A DNA stretch of 64,000 nt from an uncultured Oligoflexales bacterium (GTDB taxonomy: Bacteria; Bdellovibrionota_B; Oligoflexia; Oligoflexales; JAPPIL01): NCBI GenBank assembly GCA_958296095.1, contig OY282434.1, forward strand, positions 2,777,894-2,841,893. The letters are read 5' to 3'. Below are positions 37,313 through 46,873 of this stretch, piece after piece. The notes beneath the pieces are model-generated. The model did not search any database. It saw only the letters and a list, made by a program, of their open reading frames with translations, and was not told the DNA's origin. Position numbers and translations under genes: made by a program. Position 1 is the first letter of the stretch. Each line of letters opens with the position of its first letter.

Positions 37313-39225
37313 TCCCATGCAAGCCAGTCTTCGGCGATGGTATCCCAGATGGCGTTGCCAAGACGTATCCCTCTCGTAGTAATCGCTTGGTTATTCAAGT
37401 CGTTATGTTCATCGACATCATTGTCATCATAGGAGACAATTTCCCGCAAAATCCTGAGATAGGGCAGATCATCGCCTTCGTGTTTTTCTTTAGCTAAACA
37501 TTCTTGGTAAATTATTTTTTTGTCGATAAAATTTTTCGCGCTCGCTCTGCTGTTTATTTCTTGCGGCAATAGGATCAAATTACCGATCTTGTTGATTGTT
37601 TTTCGCCGTTGCGGAACAATATGTTCAACTGTTTTGTAATCGTTGCTCTCATAGTCGTTAGCCGTGAGAAATTTGAGTTTTGATTTTTCTAATCGGCAAG
37701 TTTCGTGATCAAAAATGCTCTCGTGAAAAGCCATAAATAGCATGAACCTAGCTAGTTTTATCTTTTTGTAAATATTGACTGCCGCAAAGTCTTCTACCCA
37801 AGTTTCTCTGGTAAAATCTCGCTGACTACCTTTCATATTTTTCCATTTACCCCGAAGATGCTCGCGGAATATCTTTTTTAGTTCATATATATCGGCCTCT
37901 TCTTGATAGATTTTTTCAGTAACTTCTTTGTACTGTTGATCGATCCGGTCCGTGTTTGCATCAGAGGCTACCCCTCGCCATAGACAAGTAAAGGCAACGC
38001 AGGCTTTGACGGCATCTTCGCTATATCTATTATCTTTAAATTTAAATAAAATCGGTAACGTGCGATCGTGATTGATCGCTTGCAAAAAATCAAAGCATAT
38101 TGCCTCTTCTCCGTTATTCTTAAATAGTTTTCGGTGCTTGCTTGGTGTCTCCCAGTTTTCAATAATAAACTTATGTATCGTGCATATCGTATTGATATAC
38201 TCCGGGATACATTTGGCGTGTGTTTTTGACACGTTGTCGAGAAAGGCCTTTTTGTCTCGAAAAGTACTGAATTTTTCCGTCTTTAAATCTTTGTGCATCA
38301 TACTTAAAAACAGCAATAAGCGGTCAGTGTATTTGGTTTGCTTGACTTTTTTCATCTTCTTATCTCTGAGATTACCTTCGATATTGTTTAATCTTACGGT
38401 CTCCGGGTTTCCCTCGCCATCTTTTTGTTTGGTTTTCTTGTGGGATAACGACTTGAGGATCTCAAAAGCCGTAAGCGGCACACCGGTAGCATTTAGGGTG
38501 TTAAAAATATCGATAGCATAATCTTCAGACAACTTGCCTTGAACAACTAAAAAACAAAATTGCGAACGTTCGAGAATGAAAGTAGTCTGTTCGACAAAGT
38601 CCCCCTCATCGACATCGTCGAGCCATTCGGCAAAAATTTTCGGATTTTCCCTTAAATCAACATTAGCCAACTGTTTGTCATAAAATATATAGTTCAAAAT
38701 ATCTTCTTCCACTGCCAGCTCCTTGCTCCGATGATTGTTAGAGGTATGTTCGCGAGCTATGCGGTGTTTGTTGTTGAGTATATTGTCAATTTTTTCCCGG
38801 ACTTCCTTAACCTTATTCTCCTCCAACACCACTTCTTTGAAAATTCTAGTATCGGTATGCTCTTTTTGTTTCTCGGCAAGATGCTCTTCTTTTTTTAACA
38901 AACGTTCCCGGACTAATTTCAATAACAGCAAAAACGAGGTGAGCCTTTGCTGTCCATCGATAAGAATATAGCCTTTGATAATATTTGTCGGATCGGGTTT
39001 TTCCGCGACGATTACCGAACCAAAAAATGCAGGCAAACCCTGTTCTTTGCTCTCTTTGATCGTTGCCAATAATTCCTTAAAATTTTCGGTATTCCACGCG
39101 TAAGGTCGCTGATAGACAGGAACAATAAATTTATTTTCCAGTATCCCCTGTAATGAGATAAGTCTCGAATTTCTGCTTTCATTTTCGACAATAATTATCT
39201 CGGCTCTACTTGTTTTATCTGGCAT
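37309..39225 (-). CDS. sspE: DUF262-DUF1524 protein, SspE-like phosphorothioate-sensing nuclease
   Basis: The 638-aa product has the N-terminal DUF262 marks FIVPVYQRPYAW (residues 33-44) and LIDGQQRLTSF (DGQQR at 90-94), a ParB-like NTPase motif. The C-terminal DUF1524 nuclease motif is VEHIVPQR (His535) followed by NKIGNLILLP (Asn545/Asn549), the His-Asn pair of an HNH-type fold. SspE proteins in characterised systems combine these two domains and damage phage DNA, with phosphorothioation as the self mark. It is convergent with the modification operon and has its own promoter region next to repeat-bordered debris. A phosphorothioate-independent GmrSD-type enzyme is the alternative. Confidence 0.85.
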   Translation of the reverse strand: MPDKTSRAEIIIVENESRNSRLISLQGILENKFIVPVYQRPYAWNTENFKELLATIKESKEQGLPAFFGSVIVAEKPDPTNIIKGYILIDGQQRLTSFLLLLKLVRERLLKKEEHLAEKQKEHTDTRIFKEVVLEENKVKEVREKIDNILNNKHRIAREHTSNNHRSKELAVEEDILNYIFYDKQLANVDLRENPKIFAEWLDDVDEGDFVEQTTFILERSQFCFLVVQGKLSEDYAIDIFNTLNATGVPLTAFEILKSLSHKKTKQKDGEGNPETVRLNNIEGNLRDKKMKKVKQTKYTDRLLLFLSMMHKDLKTEKFSTFRDKKAFLDNVSKTHAKCIPEYINTICTIHKFIIENWETPSKHRKLFKNNGEEAICFDFLQAINHDRTLPILFKFKDNRYSEDAVKACVAFTCLWRGVASDANTDRIDQQYKEVTEKIYQEEADIYELKKIFREHLRGKWKNMKGSQRDFTRETWVEDFAAVNIYKKIKLARFMLFMAFHESIFDHETCRLEKSKLKFLTANDYESNDYKTVEHIVPQRRKTINKIGNLILLPQEINSRASAKNFIDKKIIYQECLAKEKHEGDDLPYLRILREIVSYDDNDVDEHNDLNNQAITTRGIRLGNAIWDTIAEDWLAWD

Positions 39226-39319
39226 TCGTTCCTCCGAATTACTGAAAAGTCCGGTTGGCTACCAGGGGACTGATCGGTAAATAACGGGAACAGCATTAGT
39301 GTAGATACAGGGCAATTAT

Positions 39320-39655
39320 TTACCTGTTGAGTTGCCTACTAAGCGCCGTGGTGCGCTGCGCCGCCTGACAAATTATCTCCTCATCGACACCTGCCAGCAA
39401 GAAGCGTTTGGCTGTATCCAACCTACCCCGTTCGATACCCCGTTCGATACCCTGCTCAATACCGAGTTGCTTGCCCTTGCGGAGTCCTTGTCGCAGGCCC
39501 TGTTGTTTTGCCCTGTCGAAGCCAAATTCTATCGTCGGCATTAACCTCTCCTCCTCCTTCAGCCGTGGAAAACGCTTGCGCTCCACCCGCGCAAACCCCT
39601 CCCTGCCGTAACCCTTATCGGCACACTCATAGTAATCCATTAACACACTCAACAC
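39320..39655 (-). pseudogene. C-terminal fragment of an Rpn-family gene (duplicate of 41985-42344)
   Basis: The 111-aa frame (LSVLMDYYECADKGYGREGF, then IEFGFDRAKQQGLRQG) is nearly identical to the C-terminal half of the Rpn gene at 41985-43088, including its flanking repeat, but has fewer (G-I-E-x) repeats and a different last ~12 residues. The nuclease half is absent; upstream is repeat array 5. The repeat frame KEPRSAARSAARQERG runs in frame into it. A GTG/ATG start inside could still give an RpnS-like short protein. Confidence 0.8.
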
Positions 39656-39674
39656 AAATCCCCTCTCCTGCCGC

Positions 39675-40190
39675 GCTGCGCTGCGCGCTGCGCTACGCGG
39701 CTCTTTGTAACGCTCGCTCTACGAGGCTTTTTTGCCGCTTTCTCGCTCGCTGCGCTCGCTGGACTTCTTGCCGCTTTCTCGCTCCCTCGCTCTTTGTGCT
39801 ACGCGGCTCCTTGTAACGCTCGCTTCCTAGCTCGCTGCTTGCACTCAGACCTCTCGCGATTGCATTCAGGCTTGCCACCTAGCCCCTTTGCTCGCCCTCA
39901 GATCCCTCTCTGCTTGCTCTCAAGTCTCTCGGCGGTTGCGTCCAAGCTTGCCTACCGAGGGCTCCATGAACGGCGGGGCGAGGCCGTTCGCTGCGCTGCG
40001 GCTTTCTATATCGCTCGCTTGCTCGCTCGCTCTTTGCGCTACGCGGCTTTTTTGTAACGCTCGCTTCCTAGCTCGCTGCTTGCCCTCAAACCTCTCGCCA
40101 TTGCGTTGAGGCTTACCCACAAACCTTCTCGCGGTTGCCCACACCTCTTGCCTACCGAGGGCTTTATGAAGGGCAGGGGCATGTCTGGAA
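39675..40190 (-). repeat. Mosaic repeat array 5 (minus orientation), right edge of the defence island
   Basis: Several cores (taacgctcgcttcctagctc, reverse of the usual core) and ~40-bp units alternate, with the ctcggtaggc tail of the long module at both ends. The orientation is opposite to array 4 at the other end of the island. Confidence 0.88.
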
Positions 40191-40206
40191 AAATTGGCTG
40201 AAATCT

Positions 40207-41324
40207 TTAATTTTTTAATTTTCGCTTGATTGCCGTCAGCTCTTTCTTGGTCAACTGCAAAAATTCGCGTACCTGAGCATCAGACACACCCTGTGCCAGC
40301 ATGCGGGTGGCGGCATCTTGGCGACTCTGCTCTATGCCCTTCTGCAAGCCCAGCTGTTCGCCCTTTTGCAAGCCCAGCTGCTCGCCCCGTTGCATGCCCT
40401 GCTTGACCCCTTGTCGCATACCCTGCTCGACCCCCTGCCGCATACCCTGCTGCATGCCCTGCTTTTTTCCCTGCTCAATGCCTTCTAGGCGTGCACCCTC
40501 GAAACCGAATTCAATACTTGACATGATACGTTCCTCATCTGGTAAATCGGGAAAACAATCTGCCTCGATGGCAGACAGCCTCTTCCTATCATACCTCCCA
40601 TCGGCAAGTCCAAGGTAAGATATTAGTTTAGCCGATAAACTCTTGCGATCTTCAGTGGATAGCGCATAGCAAGAGTGAAAAATTTTCGCCACAACTTTGG
40701 TGCTCAGATGCCAGATGTGTTTCATTCCCAGCAGGCAAAGGCTGGTCGTGAGTCCGCACAGTTGTTCATCGGACAACTTAGGCAGATTTACCACCAGGAT
40801 TGGGTCATCTGCAACATAGCGGCGCAGTCCGTGAATAGTTTCCAAGGGATGCCGATTTTTAAATTTTAGCTCAAGTTGTTTCTTAGCTATATCAACGGGC
40901 TTTTTGGTTTGCAGAACGAGGATGCCTAAGACAAAACCATTAGTGCGCGCTGTGCGCTGTGCGCTGCTTTTTTGTAACGCTCGCTTTCTAGCTCGCTCTT
41001 TGCCTTCAGGTATAGTGACACCATGAGAAACAGGACATTGCCGGTGGTGTGCTCAAAGATAACCCCAAAATATACTGGGGAATCTGGCTCTTTTTTGAAT
41101 GGCACAGAAAAATTCAGATCACAAAATTTTTCTTTGCCAGTATCGGGATCGATGCTTGCCTCCTTACTGGGGATGAGTTTGTCAATATCGAACAGCTCAT
41201 AATCTTCGGGAAATAATGCCAACCGGAGAAGATCTTGGGCATAACGCGGATCGCTATAGATTTTCTTGAAAAATTTATCATGCAAATGATGTTTGTTTAG
41301 TGTGGTCTTATCGTTATCGGGCAT
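40207..41324 (-). pseudogene. Rpn-family nuclease gene broken by one repeat unit
   Basis: The N-terminal frame (from ATG 41324, HHLHDKFFKKIYSDPRYAQD) covers the start of the nuclease domain, then enters a ~68-bp repeat core (41008-40941) that adds AKSELESERYKKAA and ends in TAG. The Rpn sequence resumes in another frame as NGFVLGILVLQTKKPVDIAK and continues to the stop at 40207, with long Gly/Gln repeats (KQGMQQGMRQGVEQ) typical of Rpn tails. The catalytic E-x-K position reads FEHTTGN instead of LEHKS, so the active site is altered as well. An intact copy would have ~360 residues. Confidence 0.85.
40941..41008 (-). repeat. Single repeat core inserted in an Rpn gene
   Basis: The unit (on the minus strand gagctagaaagcgagcgtta plus a caaaaaagcagcgcacagcg tail) lies between two halves of an Rpn coding sequence, in sense orientation. 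The six-base A run inside is five in other copies. No obvious target-site duplication. Confidence 0.88.
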
Positions 41325-41470
41325 GGTTGCTGTCCGTTGCTAATGCGGTTACCTGTCTCTGGTAATTATAATAACATAGAACTACGACACCTGTGCTGGA
41401 AAAACCTGAGATTATCGGTTGCCAGAAAACGACCCATGATCTCGATCACACTAGACACAGGGGAATCAAG

Positions 41471-41975
41471 CACTTTTTTGCCGCTTTCTCGCTCCCTCGC
41501 TGCTTGCGCTACGCGGCTTTTTGTATCGCTCGCTTCCTAGCTCGCTGCTTGTTCCCAGACCACTCGTTACTGCGTTCGGGCTTGCCCTCTGATCTCTCTG
41601 CTTGCCCTCAGACCACTCGTTATTGCGTTTAGGTTTGTCCTCAGGCTTCTCGGCTGTTGCATTCAAACTTGCCGACCGAGGGCTTCATGAAGGGCGGGGC
41701 GAGGCCGTGCGAAAACGACCGCAGATATTGCCAATACTGCACACAGATTATTTCTTTGCATAGGGCATGTGCTTATACATATTCGTGGGGAGTTTCTCGG
41801 TAGGGCTGCGCCTCGCCAAGACAACGGAGCTGCGCACGACTCTTTGTAACGCTCGCTTCCTAGCTCGCTGCTTGCGCTACGCGGCTTTTTGTATCGCTCG
41901 CTTCCTAGCTCGCTGCTTGTTCCCAGACCTCTCGTTACTGCGTTCGGGCTTGCCTGCCGAGAGCACCACGAATAG
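41471..41975 (-). repeat. Mosaic repeat array 7 (minus orientation)
   Basis: One long module (centre near 41760, ttgcatagggcatgtgctta, with the attcgtggggagtttctcgg arm) is flanked by cores and ~40-bp units. It fills the space between two broken Rpn genes. The gap 41325-41470 before it shows no gene. Confidence 0.88.
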
Positions 41976-41984
41976 TGCAGAGTG

Positions 41985-43088
41985 CTAGTTCTCAAGGCGG
42001 CGTTTGATGTCGTCCAACTCCTCTGTGGTGAGCTGCGCCGCCTGACAAATTATCTCCTCATCGACACCTGCCAGCAAGAAGCGTTTGGCTGTATCCAACC
42101 TACCCCGTTCGATACCCCGTTCGATACCCTGCTCAATACCCTGCTCAACGCCGAGTTGCTTGCCCTTGCGGAGTCCTTGTCGCAGGCCCTGTTGTTTGGC
42201 CCTGTCGAAGCCAAATTCTATCGTCGGCATAAGTCTCTCCTCCTCCTTCAGCCGTGGAAAACGCTTGCGCTCCACCTGCGCAAACCCCTCCCTGCCGTAA
42301 GCCTTATCGGCACACTCATAGTAATCCATTAACACACTCAACACAAACCCCCTCTCCTGCTGCGCTGCGCTGCGCGCTGCGCTACGCGGCTCTTTGTAAC
42401 GCTCGCTTTCTAGCTCGCTCTTTGTCCTCAGGCCTCTTGCTATTACGCTCAGGCTTGTTCTCAGACCTCTCGCGCTTGCGTTAAAGCCCTAGTTGCGCAT
42501 GCCGAACAGGGCTAAGCTGACCGCCTCCCCGCCTCGCCGCATACGACGATAGGACAAGGTGTGAAAGTTAACCAGCAGACTGTGAAAATTGGGCAAGCGC
42601 TTGAATTTCCGCTTCAGTTCTGCGGATGCACCCTGCTGTTGTAGTGCCCAGCTGAGGTAGTCAGAGGGGACCATGGCCCGCTTGTCTTGGCAGCAGGTGA
42701 CGATGATAGACAGGATAATGCCACCCGTCTCTTGGGCGATGGCGTTGTAGTAGCCCAACATCTGGCGGATAGCGTTGTTGTCACGATAGCTCTTGTGTTC
42801 CAATATGATGGTCATGATGACGGGGAATTTTCCACCCCACAGAGGCACTGCCACTACAATGTCAGCTCGGCGTTCCTGTCCCCTAGCGCCCGTGGCCACG
42901 CTTTCCATGATTTTCAGTCGTCCCCAGTCAAAGAGGGCATAGAAGCTGGGGGTAAGGAGCACCTTGAGCAGGGATCGACAGTAATCAGGCCGCTTGAAGA
43001 TTTTCTTGAACAAGCTGTCGTGTGGATAGGAGGGTCGGGAGTTGCGGGTTTTTTGCCGCTTCCTAGCCCCACTGCGCCGTTTTGTCAT
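41985..43088 (-). pseudogene. Rpn-family nuclease gene with an in-frame repeat insertion and one TAG
   Basis: The N-terminal half (ATG 43088 to 42489) is an Rpn nuclease domain with the catalytic Asp in RRADIVVAVPLWGG and the Glu-x-Lys in IILEHKSYRD. After FGMRN comes TAG (42489-42491), then ~130 bp of repeat read in the same frame (SARGLRT...SELESERYKEPRSAA). Then the Rpn C-terminal half continues, still in the same frame (QERGFVLSVLMDYYECADK, to 41985). Compared with the intact copy at 53782, the insert replaces a ~12-residue linker between the two halves. One amber codon is the only break. Read-through or internal start (RpnS-like C-terminal product) are possible. Confidence 0.85.
42358..42488 (-). 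repeat. Repeat unit inserted in frame in an Rpn gene
   Basis: Two ~40-bp units and one core in sense orientation, continuous in frame with both Rpn halves except for the TAG just upstream. The same junction (gcagcgcgcagcgcagcgca before the C-terminal half) is copied at 39660-39720. Confidence 0.88.
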
Positions 43089-43137
43089 GATTATTCCTAG
43101 TATGTTGCCTCTATAGATAAGGTAGCATGTGGCAGAG

Positions 43138-43318
43138 GTGTTTGGCTACGCGGCTTTCTATATCGCTCGCTTTCTAGCTCGCTCCTTGCCCTCAGACCAC
43201 TCGCTATTGCGTTCAAGCTTGCGATCAGACCACTCGCTATTGCGTTCAGGCTTGAACCCAAGCCTCTCTGCCTGCCCTCAGACCTCTCGCTCCTTGTCCC
43301 CCGAGACCTCCCTACATG
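43138..43318 (-). repeat. Mosaic repeat array 9 (minus orientation)
   Basis: One core (tatatcgctcgctttctagc) and several ~40-bp units (cactcgctattgcgttcaag twice). The following ~145 bp to the pilin gene are A-rich (runs of 8 and 10 A) and may hold its promoter. Confidence 0.85.
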
Positions 43319-43464
43319 TCGTGTGCGGCGCTGCCCAAAGCAAGCTATAACCCATTGATATTTTTAGAACTTAAAAAAAAGCTAATGGCAAAAAAAAAAC
43401 GCCGAACTGCCATATAGAGACATGTGCTTAGTGAGTTACGCCAATTTTAACTGAGGGTGGTAAG

Positions 43465-44115
43465 ATGAGTGCCAAGGAAATATTAAAGGGCAAGCTGTTG
43501 GGGTTCTCGCTGCTTGAGCTGATGGTCGTAGTTGCTATTCTCGGAGTATTAGCAACGGTGGCAGTGCCGCGGTTTAACATCTTCAGAGCGCGGTCACGGC
43601 AGGCAGAAGCGAAGAGCAATATGGGAGTTATCTTCACCTTGCAGGAAAGTTTTCAAATTGAGCATGAGAAGTATTACGATGGCAAGAAAACTACTTGGGG
43701 TGGTGAGGATATGGTGACACATACCGACAACAGCAAGGGAGCTGGATATGCAGTCGCGGGGACTATTGCCGGTTCATGTAAAGCTAATAAACTTGGCTTT
43801 CGCCTTGCCAATTGTGGGGCTGCTCGTTACGCCTACATGATAGGTCATGCTGTTACTGACACAGCATTTTTAGCCATCGCGCATGCATACTCGGACGGTG
43901 CTGAGGGGAAGCGTATCTTTCCTGGCTGTGCGGGCAGCCATACTGCTCCAAATAAACCGAAAACTCTCAGGGGCGCTGCCTCGGCAATCACCGCCGCCAA
44001 GCGTTGCGCTCACGATGGAGCAAACACAGATAGAAGTGTGGGAGATGCATGGTGCATAGATGAAGGTCGTACCCTCTTCAACTATCGTGATATAGTTGAG
44101 TTTTGCGAAGGTTAA
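43465..44115 (+). CDS. Type IV pilin-like / pseudopilin protein
   Basis: The 216-aa product has a class III signal: a basic leader MSAKEILKGKLLG, then the processed N-terminus FSLLELMVVVAILGVLATVA with Glu at position 5. The conserved helix continues with KSNMGVIFTLQESFQIEHEKYY. The C-terminal domain has several Cys that may pair. It would be cleaved by prepilin peptidase and assembled in a pilus or type II secretion pseudopilus. No pilus machinery genes are nearby. The ribosome site is GGGTGG. A small exported protein follows by 1 bp. Confidence 0.9.
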   Translation: MSAKEILKGKLLGFSLLELMVVVAILGVLATVAVPRFNIFRARSRQAEAKSNMGVIFTLQESFQIEHEKYYDGKKTTWGGEDMVTHTDNSKGAGYAVAGTIAGSCKANKLGFRLANCGAARYAYMIGHAVTDTAFLAIAHAYSDGAEGKRIFPGCAGSHTAPNKPKTLRGAASAITAAKRCAHDGANTDRSVGDAWCIDEGRTLFNYRDIVEFCEG

Positions 44116-44116
44116 A

Positions 44117-44413
44117 ATGTTGCATGACGGTGTGAAAAAACTAGTGCTGGTTTCATCTATTGCTTGGCTAGCATTTTTTGCTGCGCCAGGCCCGCGGCAG
44201 ATATATGACTTTGCTTTTGGCTCTAGCTTGCACAACCCTCAGTATCTGTTCGCTAGCAGTGACAGAGAGGTTTGCCGCCGCGTGCGGAGAGTGGTAGAGC
44301 ACGGCAAGGTAAATATCTATGTGGAAAACTTATCTACCCACAGACTGCACATCTCACTCACCCAGCGCCAGATACGAGCACTAGTGTTCGTCTGCAACAA
44401 TGCCTCAGACTAG
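44117..44413 (+). CDS. Small exported or membrane-anchored protein after the pilin gene
   Basis: ATG 44117, 1 bp after the pilin stop and behind GAAGG, gives 98 residues. A hydrophobic N-terminal segment (LVLVSSIAWLAFFAAPG) precedes a soluble part with two Cys (DREVCRRVRRVVEHGKVNIY, LVFVCNNASD). An in-frame TTG at 44096 is an alternative. It is probably co-transcribed with the pilin-like gene; no family recognised. Confidence 0.6.
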   Translation: MLHDGVKKLVLVSSIAWLAFFAAPGPRQIYDFAFGSSLHNPQYLFASSDREVCRRVRRVVEHGKVNIYVENLSTHRLHISLTQRQIRALVFVCNNASD

Positions 44414-44414
44414 C

Positions 44415-44835
44415 TTCGCTGACTTCTTGCCGCTTTCTAGCTCCCTCGCTGTGCTCGTGTCGCAGTGACTCTTTGCCGCTTCCTAGCTTCGCTGACTTCT
44501 TGCCGCTTCCTAGCTCGCTGCTTATCCTCTAGTCTCTCTGCATCCTCTTTCTGCTTGTTCTCAGACCTCTCGGCTGTCGCGTTGAGATTTGCCCACCGAG
44601 AGCTCCATGAACGGCGCGGCAAGACCGTGCGAAAACTCGACCACAGATATTGCCATATTGTCGTTAGATTATGCTTTTGCACAAGGCATGTACTTGCACC
44701 TAACTCAAGGGAGAGTTTCTCGGCAGGTCTGTGCCGTGCCAAGATAACAGAGATTTGTGCTAAGTGGTGTCCTTGCCCTCAAGTCTCTCGGCGGTTGCCC
44801 CCACCTCTTGCCGACCGAGAAGCTCCACGAACATG
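44415..44835 (-). repeat. Mosaic repeat array 10 (minus orientation)
   Basis: Short cores (ttgccgctttctagctccct; cttcctagcttcgctgactt twice) are followed by one long module (44600-44760, arms AAAACTCGACC and GGGAGAGTTTCTCGG) and a partial one. Confidence 0.88.
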
Positions 44836-44878
44836 GCATTGTGTCTGCATCGAATATTGCAACACGTTGCCGTGCCCA

Positions 44879-46666
44879 TCATTTATTCTCACCGACAATA
44901 ATTGTCCCATCGTCGATGCTTTTGATAATTTTATCGTCGTGCATATAAAAAGCATCGTCATCTGGTTTACTCTTCAGCAATTGCTCATGACCCAACAAAT
45001 GCGAGAAAATATAGCGAAATAGATTAGCGGAAGTTTTTATCTTGTCGTCATATCTGCCATCGTAATCTTTGCCCCATTTGATAGCGAGAAACGCACCTTG
45101 CGGTTCGGTAACTTCAGCCGCGGTTTTCATAACAGGACGGCCTGCACAACGATTGAGGATATAGGGACCATGATCACCGGCTAAAATTACAAGTGCATCT
45201 TTGTCTTTAGCTACAATTTTTTCTATCTCGGCAAGCATTACCTTATGAGTCTCAAAGAGTCGTTCAGCATACAGTTTCGTTTCGTCCTCTTGGTGGCAAT
45301 GCCCATACTGGGTGCTAGACATTGCGGTATGCATGGGTAAATACAGATGCGAAAAGATCAGGTAGCTATTGACAAAGTTGTTGCCCTCTATCACCTGAGC
45401 TAGGTGTTGGAAGGTGGTGCGTGTTTTATCAACACTATAGAATAGACTTTTCACAATGCCATTAGTGACCACCTTGTCAAACAGCGCAAAATAACGGTTA
45501 AATTGCCGAGATTGTGTGCCGAGCAAGCACCTAGATGCAAGACACATTTCCTCGGTCAGATAATTGTCTGACAAAAGCAAATATCTCTCGTAGTTGTTTG
45601 CCAAAAAAATTTTACTCATCAGGTTATTACCGGCAGCAACTGCCTGCAATTGTTTGACAGGAACATCGTAGATTAGGGTGTTATTATGGTGCAAATCCAT
45701 ATTTAGATAGGAAGCTATGGCATAGCGGGTGGGCTGAAAATTTGTAAAGAAGGACGGATACAAGGTAAATCCTTTGCTCTGTAGGGCCGAGAAGAAATCT
45801 TGCGTGTGTTGCAATTTATCCAGACCCAAGACCTTGAGACCATCAATACTCGTATAACTGTCGAGCACGATAAAATACACGTTAGGAGTTCTCTGAAACT
45901 CGCTGTCGATCCCAGCCATTATTTGGTTGTAACTAGCGGTAACTGCTTGATTTTTATGGCTATTGATAATAATCGCTCGCACCACGCGGTAGGTCGGTAT
46001 CGATGTGATTAGCAAAAGGATAATAGCTAACTGCTGGTGTCTAATGGCAACCGATCCGCGCCACAAGATATAGACAACACCAGCAACAGTGACAGACGAT
46101 AAAGCCAGGACAAGAACATTTCCAGAGAAGATTAAAAATTTGCTGATAGCTAAAGCTTCACCAAGTGGAAACCGCAGGTAGTAAAAAAACAAAAGGGCAA
46201 TAAGGTAATTCATCAGGCTGTGCCGCTGCGGAAATTTTTGCAGACAAAACATCAAACATTTGACCAATAAAAAGCTAAAGCTGGTCAACAAAAAAACATT
46301 GCTAGCCAAAACCCAGACAGTCAAAGTGTCACTGTTGTGGCTCGAATAAAATACCGCGACAAACATACCGATAACTCCAGCAAGTGTCGCGTGTTTATCT
46401 TGGCAGAATTTCGGTAAGTTGAGATACTTGCTGATATTTTTGCAACTCGCAGCTACCCTAGCCATGATAGCCCTGCAGTAGAGCATGCAACCAGCAACGG
46501 TTGCGACTATGAATTGGATCAACAGACTGCCAGTGCCAGGATCAAAATAGGCATAGACATCTTGTGCACACAGGCTGGAAAAAACGCCTACGAGAACGCC
46601 AAATTGCCTTGACAACAGTGGCGGGCTGGATTTATGCCGCGTGCACGTGCCATGCCGTGGAGACAT
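44879..46666 (-). CDS. Membrane-anchored sulfatase / alkaline-phosphatase superfamily protein
   Basis: The 595-aa product starts with hydrophobic segments. The early motif AYFDPGTGSLLIQFIVATVA is typical of this membrane family, and about six helices reach residue ~235. The periplasmic domain begins RTPNVYFIVLDSYTSIDG (metal-binding Asp) and ends with VILAGDHGPYIL (Asp-His), marks of the phosphoglycerol transferase/sulfatase fold. It may add or remove a phospho-substituent on an envelope glycan or lipid. The start codon is uncertain, since ATG 46666 has no clear ribosome site. Single gene. Confidence 0.82.
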   Translation of the reverse strand: MSPRHGTCTRHKSSPPLLSRQFGVLVGVFSSLCAQDVYAYFDPGTGSLLIQFIVATVAGCMLYCRAIMARVAASCKNISKYLNLPKFCQDKHATLAGVIGMFVAVFYSSHNSDTLTVWVLASNVFLLTSFSFLLVKCLMFCLQKFPQRHSLMNYLIALLFFYYLRFPLGEALAISKFLIFSGNVLVLALSSVTVAGVVYILWRGSVAIRHQQLAIILLLITSIPTYRVVRAIIINSHKNQAVTASYNQIMAGIDSEFQRTPNVYFIVLDSYTSIDGLKVLGLDKLQHTQDFFSALQSKGFTLYPSFFTNFQPTRYAIASYLNMDLHHNNTLIYDVPVKQLQAVAAGNNLMSKIFLANNYERYLLLSDNYLTEEMCLASRCLLGTQSRQFNRYFALFDKVVTNGIVKSLFYSVDKTRTTFQHLAQVIEGNNFVNSYLIFSHLYLPMHTAMSSTQYGHCHQEDETKLYAERLFETHKVMLAEIEKIVAKDKDALVILAGDHGPYILNRCAGRPVMKTAAEVTEPQGAFLAIKWGKDYDGRYDDKIKTSANLFRYIFSHLLGHEQLLKSKPDDDAFYMHDDKIIKSIDDGTIIVGENK

Positions 46667-46873
46667 AGGGAAGCCTATAGGTTATACCTAGCAGTTTATC
46701 AGTATTGCACGACCGCTTCCTAGGTAAAATAACGACTTATCGCCGAGAGACGAGAAATTATCGAGAGTTGTTGGCTTTTGTCTTGCCAAGTGCGATGTGC
46801 GTTGCTACGTGAGCCTCCTACGATTGGTTTTGTCGCTGATCGGGGGGTTTCAACTATGCTAGGAGTTTCAACT

